Positions 1 through 8,848 are shown, numbered from the stretch's first letter. The stretch is 64,000 nt of DNA from DASYTH01 sp035762905 (GCF_035762905.1 NZ_DASUCC010000044.1:62001-126000); one strand, 5' to 3'. The notes: a model not told the origin generated them from the letters alone. Numbers and translations are program-made.

Positions 1-1
1 G

Positions 2-118
2 GAGATGGGCTGGGCGGAGGCGAAGCTGGCCGAGCAGTACCAGGACCACGTCGTCGGCTGGGACACCTTCGTTCCGCGGCTCGGCGAGTACGTCATGCGG
101 CTGGTGTCCACGCCGTGA
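2..118 (+). CDS. SRPBCC/AHSA1-type protein, C-terminal fragment
   Basis: Only the last 38 codons are present; the gene enters from the left edge and stops at TGA 116-118. The visible tail contains a helix with G-W-D-T-F followed by P-R-L-G-E-Y-V, which fits the C-terminal helix of Aha1/SRPBCC-fold proteins that often sit next to ArsR regulators. The stop overlaps the GTG start of the ArsR gene (GTGA), so the two are translationally coupled. With so little sequence the family call rests mainly on the tail and on the downstream ArsR-SRPBCC pair; any other short alpha/beta protein is possible. Confidence 0.5.
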   Translation, partial: EMGWAEAKLAEQYQDHVVGWDTFVPRLGEYVMRLVSTP

Positions 119-462
119 CCGCCGCCGTCGACGACGACCTGTGGTCCGCGGTCGGTGACCCGACCCGTCGGCGGATGCTCGACCTCTTGCTCGCCGACGG
201 CGACGGCACGGCAACCAGCCTCAGCGAGCGGTTGCCGGTGACCCGGCAGGCGATAGCGAAGCATCTGGTCGTGCTCGACCGCGTCGGTCTGGTGCACGCC
301 ACACCGACCGGCCGGGAGCGGAGGTACCGGGTGGACGAGGCACAACTGGCCCGTGCGGTCGCGCAGTTGTCCGCGGTGGGCGCGGCGTGGGACGCCCGGC
401 TCCGGCGGATCAAGCGGATCGCCGAAGCCATCCAGAAAACCAGAAACCAAAAGGAGAACTGA
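115..462 (+). CDS. ArsR-family winged-helix transcriptional regulator
   Basis: A 115-residue protein with the ArsR fold. It opens with W-S-A-V-G-D-P-T-R-R-R-M-L-D-L-L (residues about 10-25), followed by the recognition helix V-T-R-Q-A-I-A-K-H-L around residues 42-51 and the wing G-R-E-R-R-Y-R-V at about 66-73. There is no obvious cysteine metal site, so it belongs to the non-metal group that is typically paired with SRPBCC/AHSA1 proteins. It starts at a GTG overlapping the upstream stop and is followed after 2 nt by the next SRPBCC gene, so the three genes form one operon. It probably represses its own operon; the promoter lies outside the window. Confidence 0.85.
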   Translation: MTAAVDDDLWSAVGDPTRRRMLDLLLADGDGTATSLSERLPVTRQAIAKHLVVLDRVGLVHATPTGRERRYRVDEAQLARAVAQLSAVGAAWDARLRRIKRIAEAIQKTRNQKEN

Positions 463-464
463 CC

Positions 465-908
465 ATGGTGGACATCCTGCACAGCGTCGGAATCAAGTCG
501 TCGGCGGCCGAGGTCTACACGGCCCTGACCACCGCCGAGGGCCTTGCCGGCTGGTGGACGACCGACACCAAGGGCGAAGGGAACGACATCGGCGGCACCC
601 TCCAGTTTCGTTTCGGCGCAGGCGGCTTCGACATGAAGGTCCGCGAGCTCGACCCGGACCGGCACGTCCGGTGGGAGGTGGTTGACGGCCCCGAGGAATG
701 GATCGGCACCCACGTGATCTGGGACCTCACCCAGACCGACGACTACACCAGGATCCTGTTCAACCACCAGGGCTGGAAAGAGCCCGTCGAGTTCATGCAC
801 CACTGCAGCACCAAATGGGCCGTGTACCTGATGAGCCTGAAGTCCCTGCTCGAAACCGGCACCGGCGCCCCAGACCCACACGACATCAAGATCGACAACT
901 GGAACTGA
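465..908 (+). CDS. SRPBCC-domain (AHSA1-like) protein
   Basis: A 147-residue START/SRPBCC-fold protein. Hallmarks are A-A-E-V-Y-T-A-L-T-T-A-E-G-L-A-G-W-W near the N-terminus, then a strand-rich core ending in a C-terminal helix. The start is ATG 465 because AAGGAG sits at about 451-456, just upstream, inside the end of the ArsR gene; an open frame extends further 5' but lacks this spacing. Members bind hydrophobic ligands or act as cochaperone-like domains, and the ligand cannot be read from sequence. It is the last gene of the small operon and faces the importer operon across a strong hairpin. Confidence 0.8.
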   Translation: MVDILHSVGIKSSAAEVYTALTTAEGLAGWWTTDTKGEGNDIGGTLQFRFGAGGFDMKVRELDPDRHVRWEVVDGPEEWIGTHVIWDLTQTDDYTRILFNHQGWKEPVEFMHHCSTKWAVYLMSLKSLLETGTGAPDPHDIKIDNWN

Positions 909-928
909 AACGTGGGTTGCTGGTTCGC

Positions 929-975
929 CCCGGGTGGGGTGGGGTCGCGCGCAGCGCGGGCCCACCCCACCCGGG
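929..975. terminator. Strong bidirectional hairpin terminator
   Basis: A perfect 15-bp inverted repeat: CCCGGGTGGGGTGGG at 929-943 pairs with its complement at 961-975. The 17-nt loop contains a further CGCGC/GCGCG stem. It lies between the convergent ends of the SRPBCC gene (stop 908) and the livF gene (stop 998), the only place where both transcripts need to end. There is no U-tract, as is common in high-GC actinomycetes. Confidence 0.85.
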
Positions 976-997
976 CAACCGGGTTCGGGCGCCGGAG

Positions 998-1777
998 TTA
1001 GAGGCCCAGGTAGATCTGGCGGACGCGGGGGTCGGCGCGGAGGGAGGTGGAGGTGCCGGTCATGGCGACTTGGCCGTTCTCGATGACCAGGCAGGTTTCG
1101 GTGGCTTCGAAGGTGAGTTTGGCGTTCTGTTCCACCAAGAGCAGAGCATGGCCGGCGGCGCGGAGGCGGTGCAGGACGGCGAGGATGTTCTCGATGAGTT
1201 TGGGGGACAGGCCCATGGAGGGCTCGTCGAGCAGGATGAGTTTGGGGCGGGACATGAGGGCCCGGCCGACCGACAGCATCTGTTGCTGGCCGCCGGAAAG
1301 GGCACCGGCCAACCGGTGGCGCATCTCGCCGAGCATGGGGAACAGGTCGAAGACCTCGGTCATGGTCTCCAGGGTCGGGCCGCGCCAGGGGCGGACGTAG
1401 GCGCCCAGCAACAGGTTCTTCTCGACGGTGAGGCCGGGGAAGACGTGCCGGCCCTCGGGGACGTAGCCGATGCCGCAGCGGACGATGTTGCGGGGGCGCA
1501 CCCGAGTCAGGTCGTGCTCGCCGAAGCGGATCGCCTCGGCGGTGCGGGGGACCAGGCCCATCAACGCCTTCAGGGTGGAGGTCTTGCCGGCGCCGTTCGC
1601 GCCGATGATGCCGACGCACTGGCCGGTGCCGACCGTGAAGCTGATCGAGTTGACCGCTTGGACGCCGCCGTAGTGCACGGAAAGGCCCGACACGACCAGG
1701 CCGTCGGTCATCGGCTCCGCATCTCGTGGGCTCGGTGCCGGGACGGTGTCCAATGACTCGCTCGCTTGCTCGCTCAT
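998..1777 (-). CDS. livF: ABC transporter ATP-binding protein, LivF type
   Basis: ATPase of a branched-chain-amino-acid/amide-type importer, acting on the cytoplasmic face. The 259-residue protein has Walker A G-A-N-G-A-G-K-T at about residue 59, the signature L-S-G-G-Q-Q-Q-M and Walker B L-I-L-L-D-E-P, plus the LivF-type ending R-Q-I-Y-L-G-L. ATG 1777 is chosen because it overlaps the stop of the upstream livM-livG gene (ATGA); the second Met about 22 codons in is an alternative. The first ~25 residues are a non-conserved leader. It is the promoter-distal gene of the importer operon and ends at the hairpin terminator. Substrate specificity cannot be read from the ATPase. Confidence 0.9.
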   Translation of the reverse strand: MSEQASESLDTVPAPSPRDAEPMTDGLVVSGLSVHYGGVQAVNSISFTVGTGQCVGIIGANGAGKTSTLKALMGLVPRTAEAIRFGEHDLTRVRPRNIVRCGIGYVPEGRHVFPGLTVEKNLLLGAYVRPWRGPTLETMTEVFDLFPMLGEMRHRLAGALSGGQQQMLSVGRALMSRPKLILLDEPSMGLSPKLIENILAVLHRLRAAGHALLLVEQNAKLTFEATETCLVIENGQVAMTGTSTSLRADPRVRQIYLGL

Positions 1778-3579
1778 CGCAGGACCTCCGTCTCCACCTC
1801 GGCGGCGATCTCCGCGGTGTTCATCGAGTCGCCAAGATATGCCTCGATCACCTCTGGGCGCACGGCCACCTCGGCCGGCGTGCCTTCGGCGATCACGCCG
1901 CCGCTGGCCAGCACCGTGACCCGGTCGCACAGCGACATCACCAGGCCCATGTTGTGCTCGATCAGCACCACCGTCACCCCACTGTCCCGAATGGACCGAA
2001 CGATCTCGCCGAGCTGCCCGACCTCCTGCCCGTTCAGCCCGGCGGCCGGCTCGTCGAGCAGCAGCAGGGTCGGGTTGGTCGCCATCGCCCGCGCGATCTC
2101 CAGCCGCCGCTGGATTCCGTACGGCAGCGCCCGCGGCGCCGCGGCGGCGAACTCGGCCAGACCGAACCGCTCGAGCAGATCGCCGGCCTGCCGGCGCAGG
2201 GCCCGCTCGTCGCGCCAGACGCCCACCGGCCACAGGGCATACCGCCACACCGACCGCATCGGCGAGCGGTCCAGCGCGACCAGAACGTTCTCCAGCACGG
2301 TCAGCTGTCCGAAGAGTCTCAAATTCTGGAACGTTCGGGCGATCCCGAGCCGGGAGAGCTGGTACGGGCGCCGGCCGGTCACCACCCGTCCGTTCACCGT
2401 CGCGCTGCCCGTGCTCACGCTGTAGATGCCGCTGACGATGTTGAACAGCGTGGTCTTGCCGGACCCGTTCGGGCCGACCACGCCGCGGATCTCGCCCGGC
2501 TGCACCGACATCGACACGTCGACGAGCGCCTTCAGCCCACGGAACTGTTTGCTGATCCCGGAGATCTCCAGGCTCGCCCCACCGGTGTCCGAAGCGGCGG
2601 GATCGGACCGGAACGAGCGCAGCTCGGCGCGCTCCTCGATCGGCGGAGTGCGGCGCAGTGCCCGGCGAAGCCGCACCGGAATGCCGGCCAGACCGGTCGG
2701 CGCGAACACCACCATCAGCACCACCGCCGCGCCGAAACCCAGCTGGGCGTAGACCGAGAAGTCGACCAGCGCCTCGCGCAGCAGGGACAGCGCCAGCGCC
2801 CCGACCACACAGCCGACGATGCTCTGCCGGCCGCCGATGATCACCATGGCGAGCAGCAGGAACATGTTGGCAATGCTGAAGGTTTCCGGAGCCACGTACC
2901 GGACCAGCCCGGCGTAGAGCACACCGGCGACCCCGCCGTACAGGCTGGCCAGGACGAACGCGACCAGCCGCAGCACCGGCACCGACGCCCCGATCGCACC
3001 GGCGGCCAGCGAGTCGTCGCGCATCGCCCGCATCCGCCGGCCCAGCCCGGTGTGCGCCACGAACAGGGCGAACGCCAGACCCAACCCGAACACGATCAGC
3101 TCGACGTAGTAGTAGAGGTACTCGTTGGTCAGGTCGATGCCGAACAGCGACGGCATCTCCGGCAGCCCGGAGATGCCGTCCGCGCCGCCGGTGAGCGTGC
3201 TGTTGGTGACCCAGTTGGTGAACGCCAGCGCCAGCCCGAGCGTGACGATGCCGAGATAGTGCGACTGCATCCGCAGCGCCGGGATGCCGACGAAGATTCC
3301 GGTCAGCGCCGCCGCGAGCATGGCCAGCACCGCCGAGGTCCAGAACCCGAACCCGGCGTTGGTGGTCAGGATCGCGAGCGTGTACGCGCTGACCCCGAAG
3401 AACGCCACCTGGGCCAGGTTGATCTGCCCGGCGACGCCCATCGCCAGGCCCAGCCCGATGGCCAGCAGGGCGAACACGATCGCGATGTCGACCACGTGGA
3501 TGCCGTAGAAGTCCAGCTGGTACGGCAGAAACCAGGCGAGCACGGCGATCGCCGCGACTCCGATGATCCGCACTCTCAT
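1774..3579 (-). CDS. livMG: Fused ABC permease-ATPase, LivM-LivG type
   Basis: A single 601-residue chain joins the LivM inner-membrane permease (about residues 1-310, with several hydrophobic helices and the G-Q-I-N-L-A-Q permease motif near residue 50) to a LivG ATPase (from about residue 335). The ATPase has Walker A G-P-N-G-S-G-K-T at about 370, the LivG-style signature L-P-Y-G-I-Q-R-R-L-E-I-A-R-A and Walker B L-L-L-L-D-E-P-A-A-G-L-N. Two separate genes usually encode these parts; the fusion is a known variant in actinobacteria and proteobacteria. Its start overlaps the livH stop and its stop overlaps the livF start, so the subunits are translationally coupled. Confidence 0.92.
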   Translation of the reverse strand: MRVRIIGVAAIAVLAWFLPYQLDFYGIHVVDIAIVFALLAIGLGLAMGVAGQINLAQVAFFGVSAYTLAILTTNAGFGFWTSAVLAMLAAALTGIFVGIPALRMQSHYLGIVTLGLALAFTNWVTNSTLTGGADGISGLPEMPSLFGIDLTNEYLYYYVELIVFGLGLAFALFVAHTGLGRRMRAMRDDSLAAGAIGASVPVLRLVAFVLASLYGGVAGVLYAGLVRYVAPETFSIANMFLLLAMVIIGGRQSIVGCVVGALALSLLREALVDFSVYAQLGFGAAVVLMVVFAPTGLAGIPVRLRRALRRTPPIEERAELRSFRSDPAASDTGGASLEISGISKQFRGLKALVDVSMSVQPGEIRGVVGPNGSGKTTLFNIVSGIYSVSTGSATVNGRVVTGRRPYQLSRLGIARTFQNLRLFGQLTVLENVLVALDRSPMRSVWRYALWPVGVWRDERALRRQAGDLLERFGLAEFAAAAPRALPYGIQRRLEIARAMATNPTLLLLDEPAAGLNGQEVGQLGEIVRSIRDSGVTVVLIEHNMGLVMSLCDRVTVLASGGVIAEGTPAEVAVRPEVIEAYLGDSMNTAEIAAEVETEVLR

Positions 3580-4445
3580 GCCCGGTTCACCGTCCGCTCA
3601 CCGAACAGGCCGGTCGGCCGGATCATGATGATCACCGTGAACACCAGGAACACCACCAGCTCCGAGTAGGCCTGGAACCGGCCCGCCGCGAACGAGTCCA
3701 GCACCCCGATGGCCAGGCCGCCGACGATCGCGCCGGGGATACTGCCGAAGCCGCCGAGGATCGCCGCGGCGAACCCCTTGATGCCCAGCGACCCGCCGAG
3801 CGTCGGGTTCACGTAGAGCAGCGGCGCCACCAGCGCGCCGGCCAGGGCCGCCAGACCGGCGCCGATGGCGAACGCGATGGCGTTGCTGCGCCCCACGTGG
3901 ATGCCGACCGCGGTGGCCGCCTCGTGGTCCATCGCGACCGCCTGCATCGCCACGCCGCGCTTGGTGCGCTGCAGGAACATCATCAGCGCCACCGTCGCGA
4001 CCGCGGCGATGCCCAGCACCACCAGGCTGTACGTGCGGATCCGGATGCCGAACACGTCCAGCGGCGCGGTGTCCACCGGCGAGGGCACCGCGTGTCCGGT
4101 GGCGCCCCAGATGATCGTGGCCAGCGACTCGAGGACCACGCCGAACCCGATCGTGCCGATCAGCATCAGGTCGAAGTCCTTGTTCTCCAGCGGTCGCAGC
4201 ACCCGTTCGATCACCAGTCCGATCAGACCGGTGACGCCCATCGCCACCGGAATGGCGAGGAAGAACGGGAGCCGCGCCGACATGTAGAACGTCGAGGCCG
4301 CGTAGGCGCCGATCATGACCACCTGGCCGTGGGCGAAGTTGACCAGGCCCATGGTCCGATACACGATCGAGAACCCCATGGCCACGAGGGCATAGACCGC
4401 GCCGAAGCTGAGCCCCCCGACCAACGTCTGGAAGAAGACCTCCAT
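3576..4445 (-). CDS. livH: ABC transporter permease, LivH type
   Basis: A 289-residue integral membrane permease with about eight hydrophobic segments. It has the LivH signatures G-A-V-Y-A-L-V-A-M-G and V-N-F-A-H-G-Q-V-V-M-I-G-A-Y near the N-terminus, and G-G-L-A-I-G-V-L-D-S close to the C-terminus. It pairs with the LivM half of the fused downstream protein to form the translocation path. ATG 4445 is 5 nt from the livK stop, and its stop overlaps the next start (ATGA). The order livK-livH-livMG-livF is the standard operon order. Confidence 0.93.
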   Translation of the reverse strand: MEVFFQTLVGGLSFGAVYALVAMGFSIVYRTMGLVNFAHGQVVMIGAYAASTFYMSARLPFFLAIPVAMGVTGLIGLVIERVLRPLENKDFDLMLIGTIGFGVVLESLATIIWGATGHAVPSPVDTAPLDVFGIRIRTYSLVVLGIAAVATVALMMFLQRTKRGVAMQAVAMDHEAATAVGIHVGRSNAIAFAIGAGLAALAGALVAPLLYVNPTLGGSLGIKGFAAAILGGFGSIPGAIVGGLAIGVLDSFAAGRFQAYSELVVFLVFTVIIMIRPTGLFGERTVNRA

Positions 4446-4450
4446 CTGTG

Positions 4451-5599
4451 CTAGCTGGTGGACTCGGCGACGAGCTTGCCGGACTTGATGATGCCGATCG
4501 CGGTGGCGTGGATGCCGACCCCGGTCTCGTCGTAGGCGAAGTTGCCGAGCAGCCCCGCGTGCTTGGTGGCCCGGATCGCGTCGGCCAGTTCCTGTCCGGT
4601 GGCCCCGTTGCTGTTCTTCAGCGCGGTGAACAGGATCTGTGCCCCGTCATAGGCCTTGGCCCCGTGCAACTCGGCCTCCTCGTTGAACGCCTGCTGGTAG
4701 GCCTTGGCGAACGCCCGGGAGGCGTCGCTGGTGTCGTTGCTCAGGTAGGGCGAGCTGACCACCGTTCCCTCCACATTGGACACTCCGGCGGTGTCGAAGT
4801 AGACCGGGGTGCCCATCGGCGCGGCCCCGGCGATCGTCACGGTCAGGCCGAGCTCGCGGGCCTGCTTGACGATCAGTCCGGCCGCGACCTCCTCGGCGCC
4901 GACGAACAGCACGTCGGGTGCCTTCTGCCGGATCGAGGTCAGCGCCGCGCTGAAGTCCTTCTGGTCGGTGGTGACCACTTGGTCGTCGACCGGGGCCACG
5001 CCACGGCTGGCCAGCGCCTTGGTGAACGCATCCCGCTCACCCTTGCCGAACGACCCGTTGTTGGTGATCAGCGCGATCTTCTTCAGGCCCTTCTGGTCCA
5101 CCAGGTACTTCGCCAGCGTCTCGTCGTAGGTGATGCTGGTCGGCCCGTTGAGGAACGCGAACGGGCTCTTGGTGGCGGCGATCGCCGGCGACTGGCCGGA
5201 GGTGATGTTGGGAATCTTGGACTGTTGCAGGGTGGGGATCATGGCCACGGTGACCGCGCTCTCCGCGGTGCCGATCATCGCGATGAAGCCCTCACTGGAG
5301 ATCTTGCGGGCGAGGTTCGTGCCGACCGTCGGGTCACCCTGGTCGTCGAACAGTTCGAGCTGGATCTGCCGGCCGTTGATCCCGCCGTTGGCGTTCCACT
5401 CGTCCGCGGCCAGCTTGGCGCCTTTCCACTCCCACTGACCCAGTGAGCTGAGCTGTCCGCTCTGCGCGTTCACCACCGCGATCTTGAACGGACCCTCCGA
5501 ACTGGACGACTCGGAGGACGAGCCGCCCGGAGCGCTGCACGCCGAGCCCGCGGCGATCGCCAGGCCCGCGAGCAGTCCAACTATCCGTAACCTAGCCAT
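4451..5599 (-). CDS. livK: Branched-chain amino acid-type substrate-binding lipoprotein
   Basis: Periplasmic-binding-protein type I (Peripla_BP_6) receptor of the importer. The 382-residue precursor has a lipoprotein signal: basic start M-A-R-L-R, hydrophobic core G-L-L-A-G-L-A-I-A-A, and lipobox-like A-G-S-A-C with Cys about 21, followed by a Ser-rich linker. The mature part begins F-K-I-A-V-V-N-A-Q-S-G and contains the usual G-T-A-E-S-A-V-T ligand loop. ATG 5599 is chosen because the signal peptide starts there and GAGGTG lies about 9 nt upstream. Codon 4 is TTA (5588-5590), rare in this genome type. The neighbouring CoA-transferase and ThDP genes suggest an organic acid or amide rather than leucine, but that is inference. 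Confidence 0.9.
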   Translation of the reverse strand: MARLRIVGLLAGLAIAAGSACSAPGGSSSESSSSEGPFKIAVVNAQSGQLSSLGQWEWKGAKLAADEWNANGGINGRQIQLELFDDQGDPTVGTNLARKISSEGFIAMIGTAESAVTVAMIPTLQQSKIPNITSGQSPAIAATKSPFAFLNGPTSITYDETLAKYLVDQKGLKKIALITNNGSFGKGERDAFTKALASRGVAPVDDQVVTTDQKDFSAALTSIRQKAPDVLFVGAEEVAAGLIVKQARELGLTVTIAGAAPMGTPVYFDTAGVSNVEGTVVSSPYLSNDTSDASRAFAKAYQQAFNEEAELHGAKAYDGAQILFTALKNSNGATGQELADAIRATKHAGLLGNFAYDETGVGIHATAIGIIKSGKLVAESTS

Positions 5600-5636
5600 G
5601 AGTTCTGTCACCTCGTTGTGCGGATTTTGTCGTGAA

Positions 5637-7367
5637 CTACTCGAAAACACCCTGGTAGATGTCCTTGATGTTCCAGTGGCCCGGGGTGGGCACCGGCTCG
5701 TTGACCATCGGCACGTCCAGCACCGCCGGCCGGCGTCGCTGGACCGCCTCGCGCAGCGCGGCGGCGAGATCTTCCGGCCGCTCCACCGCGTAGCCGTCGG
5801 CCCCGCAGGCCCGTGCGAACGCGGCGAAGTCGGGGGAGTACGGGTTGCCGGCGGGATCGTGGAACTCGCAGCCGAAAGCGGTGCCGAAGTTGGCCGCCTG
5901 CAGGTCCGCGATCGTGCCGTGCGCCCGGTTGTTCATCACCAGGAAGATCACCGGCAGGCCCTGTTCGACGGCCATCGGAACGGCCGGCAGCTGCGCGCTC
6001 ATCCCGCCGTCGCCGATCAGCGCGACGACCACCCGGTCCGGCTCGGCCAGTTGCACCCCGACCGCGGCGGCCGGGCCGAAGCCCATTGTGGACAGTCCGC
6101 CCGGGGTGATGAACCGGCCGTCCGGCGGCAGCTCGTAACACTGCGCGACGCCGTTCTTGTTCCAACCGACATCGGTGACCAGGACCGCGTCCGGCGGCAG
6201 CCCGGCGCGCAGGTCGGCGAGGATGCGTTCGGGCCGAAGCGGAAAGTCGTCCGAGCGGCCGCGCTCCCGGCTGGCCGCGAACAGCTCGCGCCGTTCGACG
6301 GCGATGCTGTCGCGCAGCTCGGGCCGCCGAAAACCGTTGGGCCGCAAGGTGGTCACCGCGTCCGCGATCGCCTCGACGGCCAGCGCGGCGTCGGCGACCG
6401 CGCCGATCTCCACCGGGTAGTTCCGGCCGATCTCGGCCGGGTCGATGTCGATCTGGATCAGCCGTCCGGGTGGGAACCGCCAGGTGTAGTCCGGGTTCCA
6501 GGAACTGGCGTCGGTCTCGGCGAACCGGGTGCCGATGGCCAGCACCACGTCGGCGCCGAGCGCGTACTTGTTGGTGAACTCCAGGCCCCAGAACCCGGTC
6601 ATGCCCAGCACCAGCGGATGCCGGTCGGAGACGGTGCCCTTGGCCATCAGCGAGTGGGCGACCGGAATGTCCAGATGCTCGGCCAACCGCAGCAGCGCGC
6701 CACGCCCGGCGGGACCACGCAGCCCGCCGCCGACGTAGATCAGCGGGCGTTCGGCGGCGAGCAGTGCCTCGGCGATGCGCCGCGCGTCCGCCGTGGCGAG
6801 CGCCGGCACCGGTGCCTGGCCGGGCAGCGGTGCCGGCACGGTGCCGATCTCCCGGCAGAACACGTCCATCGGCACGTTGAGCAGGACCGCTCCGGGCCGG
6901 CCGGACGCGGCGGTCCAGAACGCCCGTTCGGTGAACCGGGGCAGATCCTCGGCCCGGCGCACGTGCCAGGCCCGCTTGACGAACGGCCGGAAGATCGCGG
7001 TCTGGTCGGCGTCCGTGTGCAGGTTCACCTCCTGGTGCGGATGCCGCCCGGAGAAGTACGACGGGACATCGCCGGCGATGGTCACCATCGGGACCGAGTC
7101 GAGCGCGGCGGTGGCGACGCCGGTGACCGCGTTCATCAGCCCCGGTCCCACGTGCACCAGCAGCACGCCGGGCCGCCCGGTCATCCGTGCGTAGCCGTCG
7201 GCGGCGTGCGCGGCGGCCTGCTCGTGCCGGGCGATCACGAACCGGATGTCGCTGCGCCGCAGCGCATCCAGGACGGCGATGTTGGTGTGGCCGCAGGTGC
7301 CGAACACGGTCCGCACGCCGTAGGACCGGAGTTGGGCCACCAGGACCTCGGCCGCGGTGCTGGTCAT
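5637..7367 (-). CDS. Thiamine-diphosphate-dependent enzyme (acetolactate-synthase-like)
   Basis: A 576-residue ThDP enzyme of the POX/AHAS fold. The Pyr domain carries F-G-T-C-G-H and the catalytic Glu in A-R-H-E-Q-A-A-A-H (about residue 50). A central nucleotide-binding-like domain follows. The C-terminal PP domain has the metal/ThDP motif G-D-G-G-M-S then N-N-R (about residues 440-470). Family members include acetolactate synthase, benzoylformate decarboxylase, oxalyl-CoA decarboxylase, 2-hydroxyacyl-CoA lyase and sulfoacetaldehyde acetyltransferase. The nearby CoA-transferase makes an acyl-CoA decarboxylase or lyase plausible. ATG 7367 lies just downstream of the aldehyde dehydrogenase stop, so the two are co-transcribed. 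The exact substrate is unknown. Confidence 0.85.
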   Translation of the reverse strand: MTSTAAEVLVAQLRSYGVRTVFGTCGHTNIAVLDALRRSDIRFVIARHEQAAAHAADGYARMTGRPGVLLVHVGPGLMNAVTGVATAALDSVPMVTIAGDVPSYFSGRHPHQEVNLHTDADQTAIFRPFVKRAWHVRRAEDLPRFTERAFWTAASGRPGAVLLNVPMDVFCREIGTVPAPLPGQAPVPALATADARRIAEALLAAERPLIYVGGGLRGPAGRGALLRLAEHLDIPVAHSLMAKGTVSDRHPLVLGMTGFWGLEFTNKYALGADVVLAIGTRFAETDASSWNPDYTWRFPPGRLIQIDIDPAEIGRNYPVEIGAVADAALAVEAIADAVTTLRPNGFRRPELRDSIAVERRELFAASRERGRSDDFPLRPERILADLRAGLPPDAVLVTDVGWNKNGVAQCYELPPDGRFITPGGLSTMGFGPAAAVGVQLAEPDRVVVALIGDGGMSAQLPAVPMAVEQGLPVIFLVMNNRAHGTIADLQAANFGTAFGCEFHDPAGNPYSPDFAAFARACGADGYAVERPEDLAAALREAVQRRRPAVLDVPMVNEPVPTPGHWNIKDIYQGVFE

Positions 7368-7372
7368 CTCGC

Positions 7373-8848
7373 TCAACTTTCCTCGCCCCAGATGGACATT
7401 CCGCGCAGGATCAGCGTCTTGACCACCGTGTAGTCCTCGATCATGTGTCCGGGTGACTCGCGGCCGAAGCCGGAGTCCTTGACCCCGCCGAACGGGACGT
7501 GGTCCAGGCGGTAGTTCGACGACCCGTTCACCACGAGGCCACCGACCTGTAGCTCCCGCCATGTGGTGACGATCGTGTTGATGTCGCTGGTGAACAGCCC
7601 GGCCTGCAACCCGAACCGGCTGCGGTTGCAGGTGTCGATCACGCCGGCCAGGTCGTCGAAGGGCAGCACGGCGACCAGCGCGCCGAACACCTCCTCGGCC
7701 ACCACCGCGCAGTCCTGCGGCGGGTCGGCCAGCACGGTCGGGTGCAGGGTGGCCCCGTCCCGGGTGCCGCCGAGCAGCAGGGTCGCGCCCCTGGCGACCG
7801 CCTCGGCGGTCCACTTCTCCACCCGCGCGGCGGCGTCCTCGTCGACCATCGACCCCACGTCGGTGCTCTGGTCCAACGGGTCGCCCACTCGCAACCGGGC
7901 GACCTCGGCGCGGAACGACTCAAGGAACTCCGCATAGCGCGAGCGCTGCACGTAGACCCGTTGCACCGAGATGCAGCTCTGCCCGGAGTTGGAGTACCCG
8001 GTGCGGGCGCAGGTCCGGGCGGCGTTGGCGATGTCGGCGTCGGCGCACACGATGGTCGCCGCGTTGCCGCCGAGTTCGAGCACCAGCCGCTTGGCACCGG
8101 CCGCGCGGGCGACCGCCGCCCCGGTCGCGGTGCTGCCGGTGAAGCTGATCACGTCCACCTCGGGCGCGGCGCACAGGGCCGCACCCACCTCGGCGCCGCC
8201 GTGCAGCAACTGCACCGCCTCGGCCGGCAGGCCGGCCTCGAGCAGCAGCGCGACCACCGCGGCGGTGGTCGCCGGAGCCTGCGGCGGAGCTTTGACCAGG
8301 GTGCTGTTTCCGGCGGCGAACGCGGCGCCGAGCTTGTGCGCCAACAGGTTCGCCGGGGCGTTGAACGGGGTGATGGCCAGCGCCACCCCGGCCGGCGCGC
8401 GGAAGGTCAGCGCCGTGTCGCCGACACCCCGTGGCCAGCCGGCGACCGGGAGCGTCACGCCGCCGATCTGCCTCGTCTCGGCCGCGCACACGGCGAGCGT
8501 GTCGGCCACCCGGTCGATCTCGCCGCCGCCGTCCCGAACCGGTTTGCCCAGTTCCAGCGCGATCAGCCGGGCCAGGCCGGCGCGGTGCTCGGTGGCCAGC
8601 CGGGCGGCCCGGTCGAGGATGGCGGCGCGGGCGGCCGGGGCAAGCGCCGCGACGGTGCGGGCGCCGGACCGGGCGAACCCGAGCGCGGTGCGGATCTGTT
8701 CCGGTGCCGCTGGGTAGGACCGGGAGACCGTTTCACGGACGTAGGGACCGATCCGCGGCACCGGTTGGCCGTCCGCCACCCAGTGCCCGGCGACGAAAGC
8801 CGGTGCGTCCGCCGGTGACCCGGCCGGATCGAGAACCTCGTGCAGCAC
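7373..8848 (-). CDS. NAD(P)-dependent aldehyde dehydrogenase
   Basis: A 491-residue ALDH-superfamily protein. The cofactor region has T-P-F-N-A-P-A-N-L and F-T-G-S-T-A-T-G. The general-base Glu is in L-E-L-G-G-N-A-A at about residue 255, and the catalytic Cys is in N-S-G-Q-S-C-I-S at about 288. The GTG start at 8848 is supported by a GAGGAG ribosome-binding site. It is the first gene of the leftward operon that continues into the ThDP enzyme. An aldehyde released by the ThDP enzyme could be its substrate, which would make a decarboxylation-oxidation pair; that link is inferred from adjacency. Divergent from the IclR gene. Confidence 0.9.
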   Translation of the reverse strand: MLHEVLDPAGSPADAPAFVAGHWVADGQPVPRIGPYVRETVSRSYPAAPEQIRTALGFARSGARTVAALAPAARAAILDRAARLATEHRAGLARLIALELGKPVRDGGGEIDRVADTLAVCAAETRQIGGVTLPVAGWPRGVGDTALTFRAPAGVALAITPFNAPANLLAHKLGAAFAAGNSTLVKAPPQAPATTAAVVALLLEAGLPAEAVQLLHGGAEVGAALCAAPEVDVISFTGSTATGAAVARAAGAKRLVLELGGNAATIVCADADIANAARTCARTGYSNSGQSCISVQRVYVQRSRYAEFLESFRAEVARLRVGDPLDQSTDVGSMVDEDAAARVEKWTAEAVARGATLLLGGTRDGATLHPTVLADPPQDCAVVAEEVFGALVAVLPFDDLAGVIDTCNRSRFGLQAGLFTSDINTIVTTWRELQVGGLVVNGSSNYRLDHVPFGGVKDSGFGRESPGHMIEDYTVVKTLILRGMSIWGEES

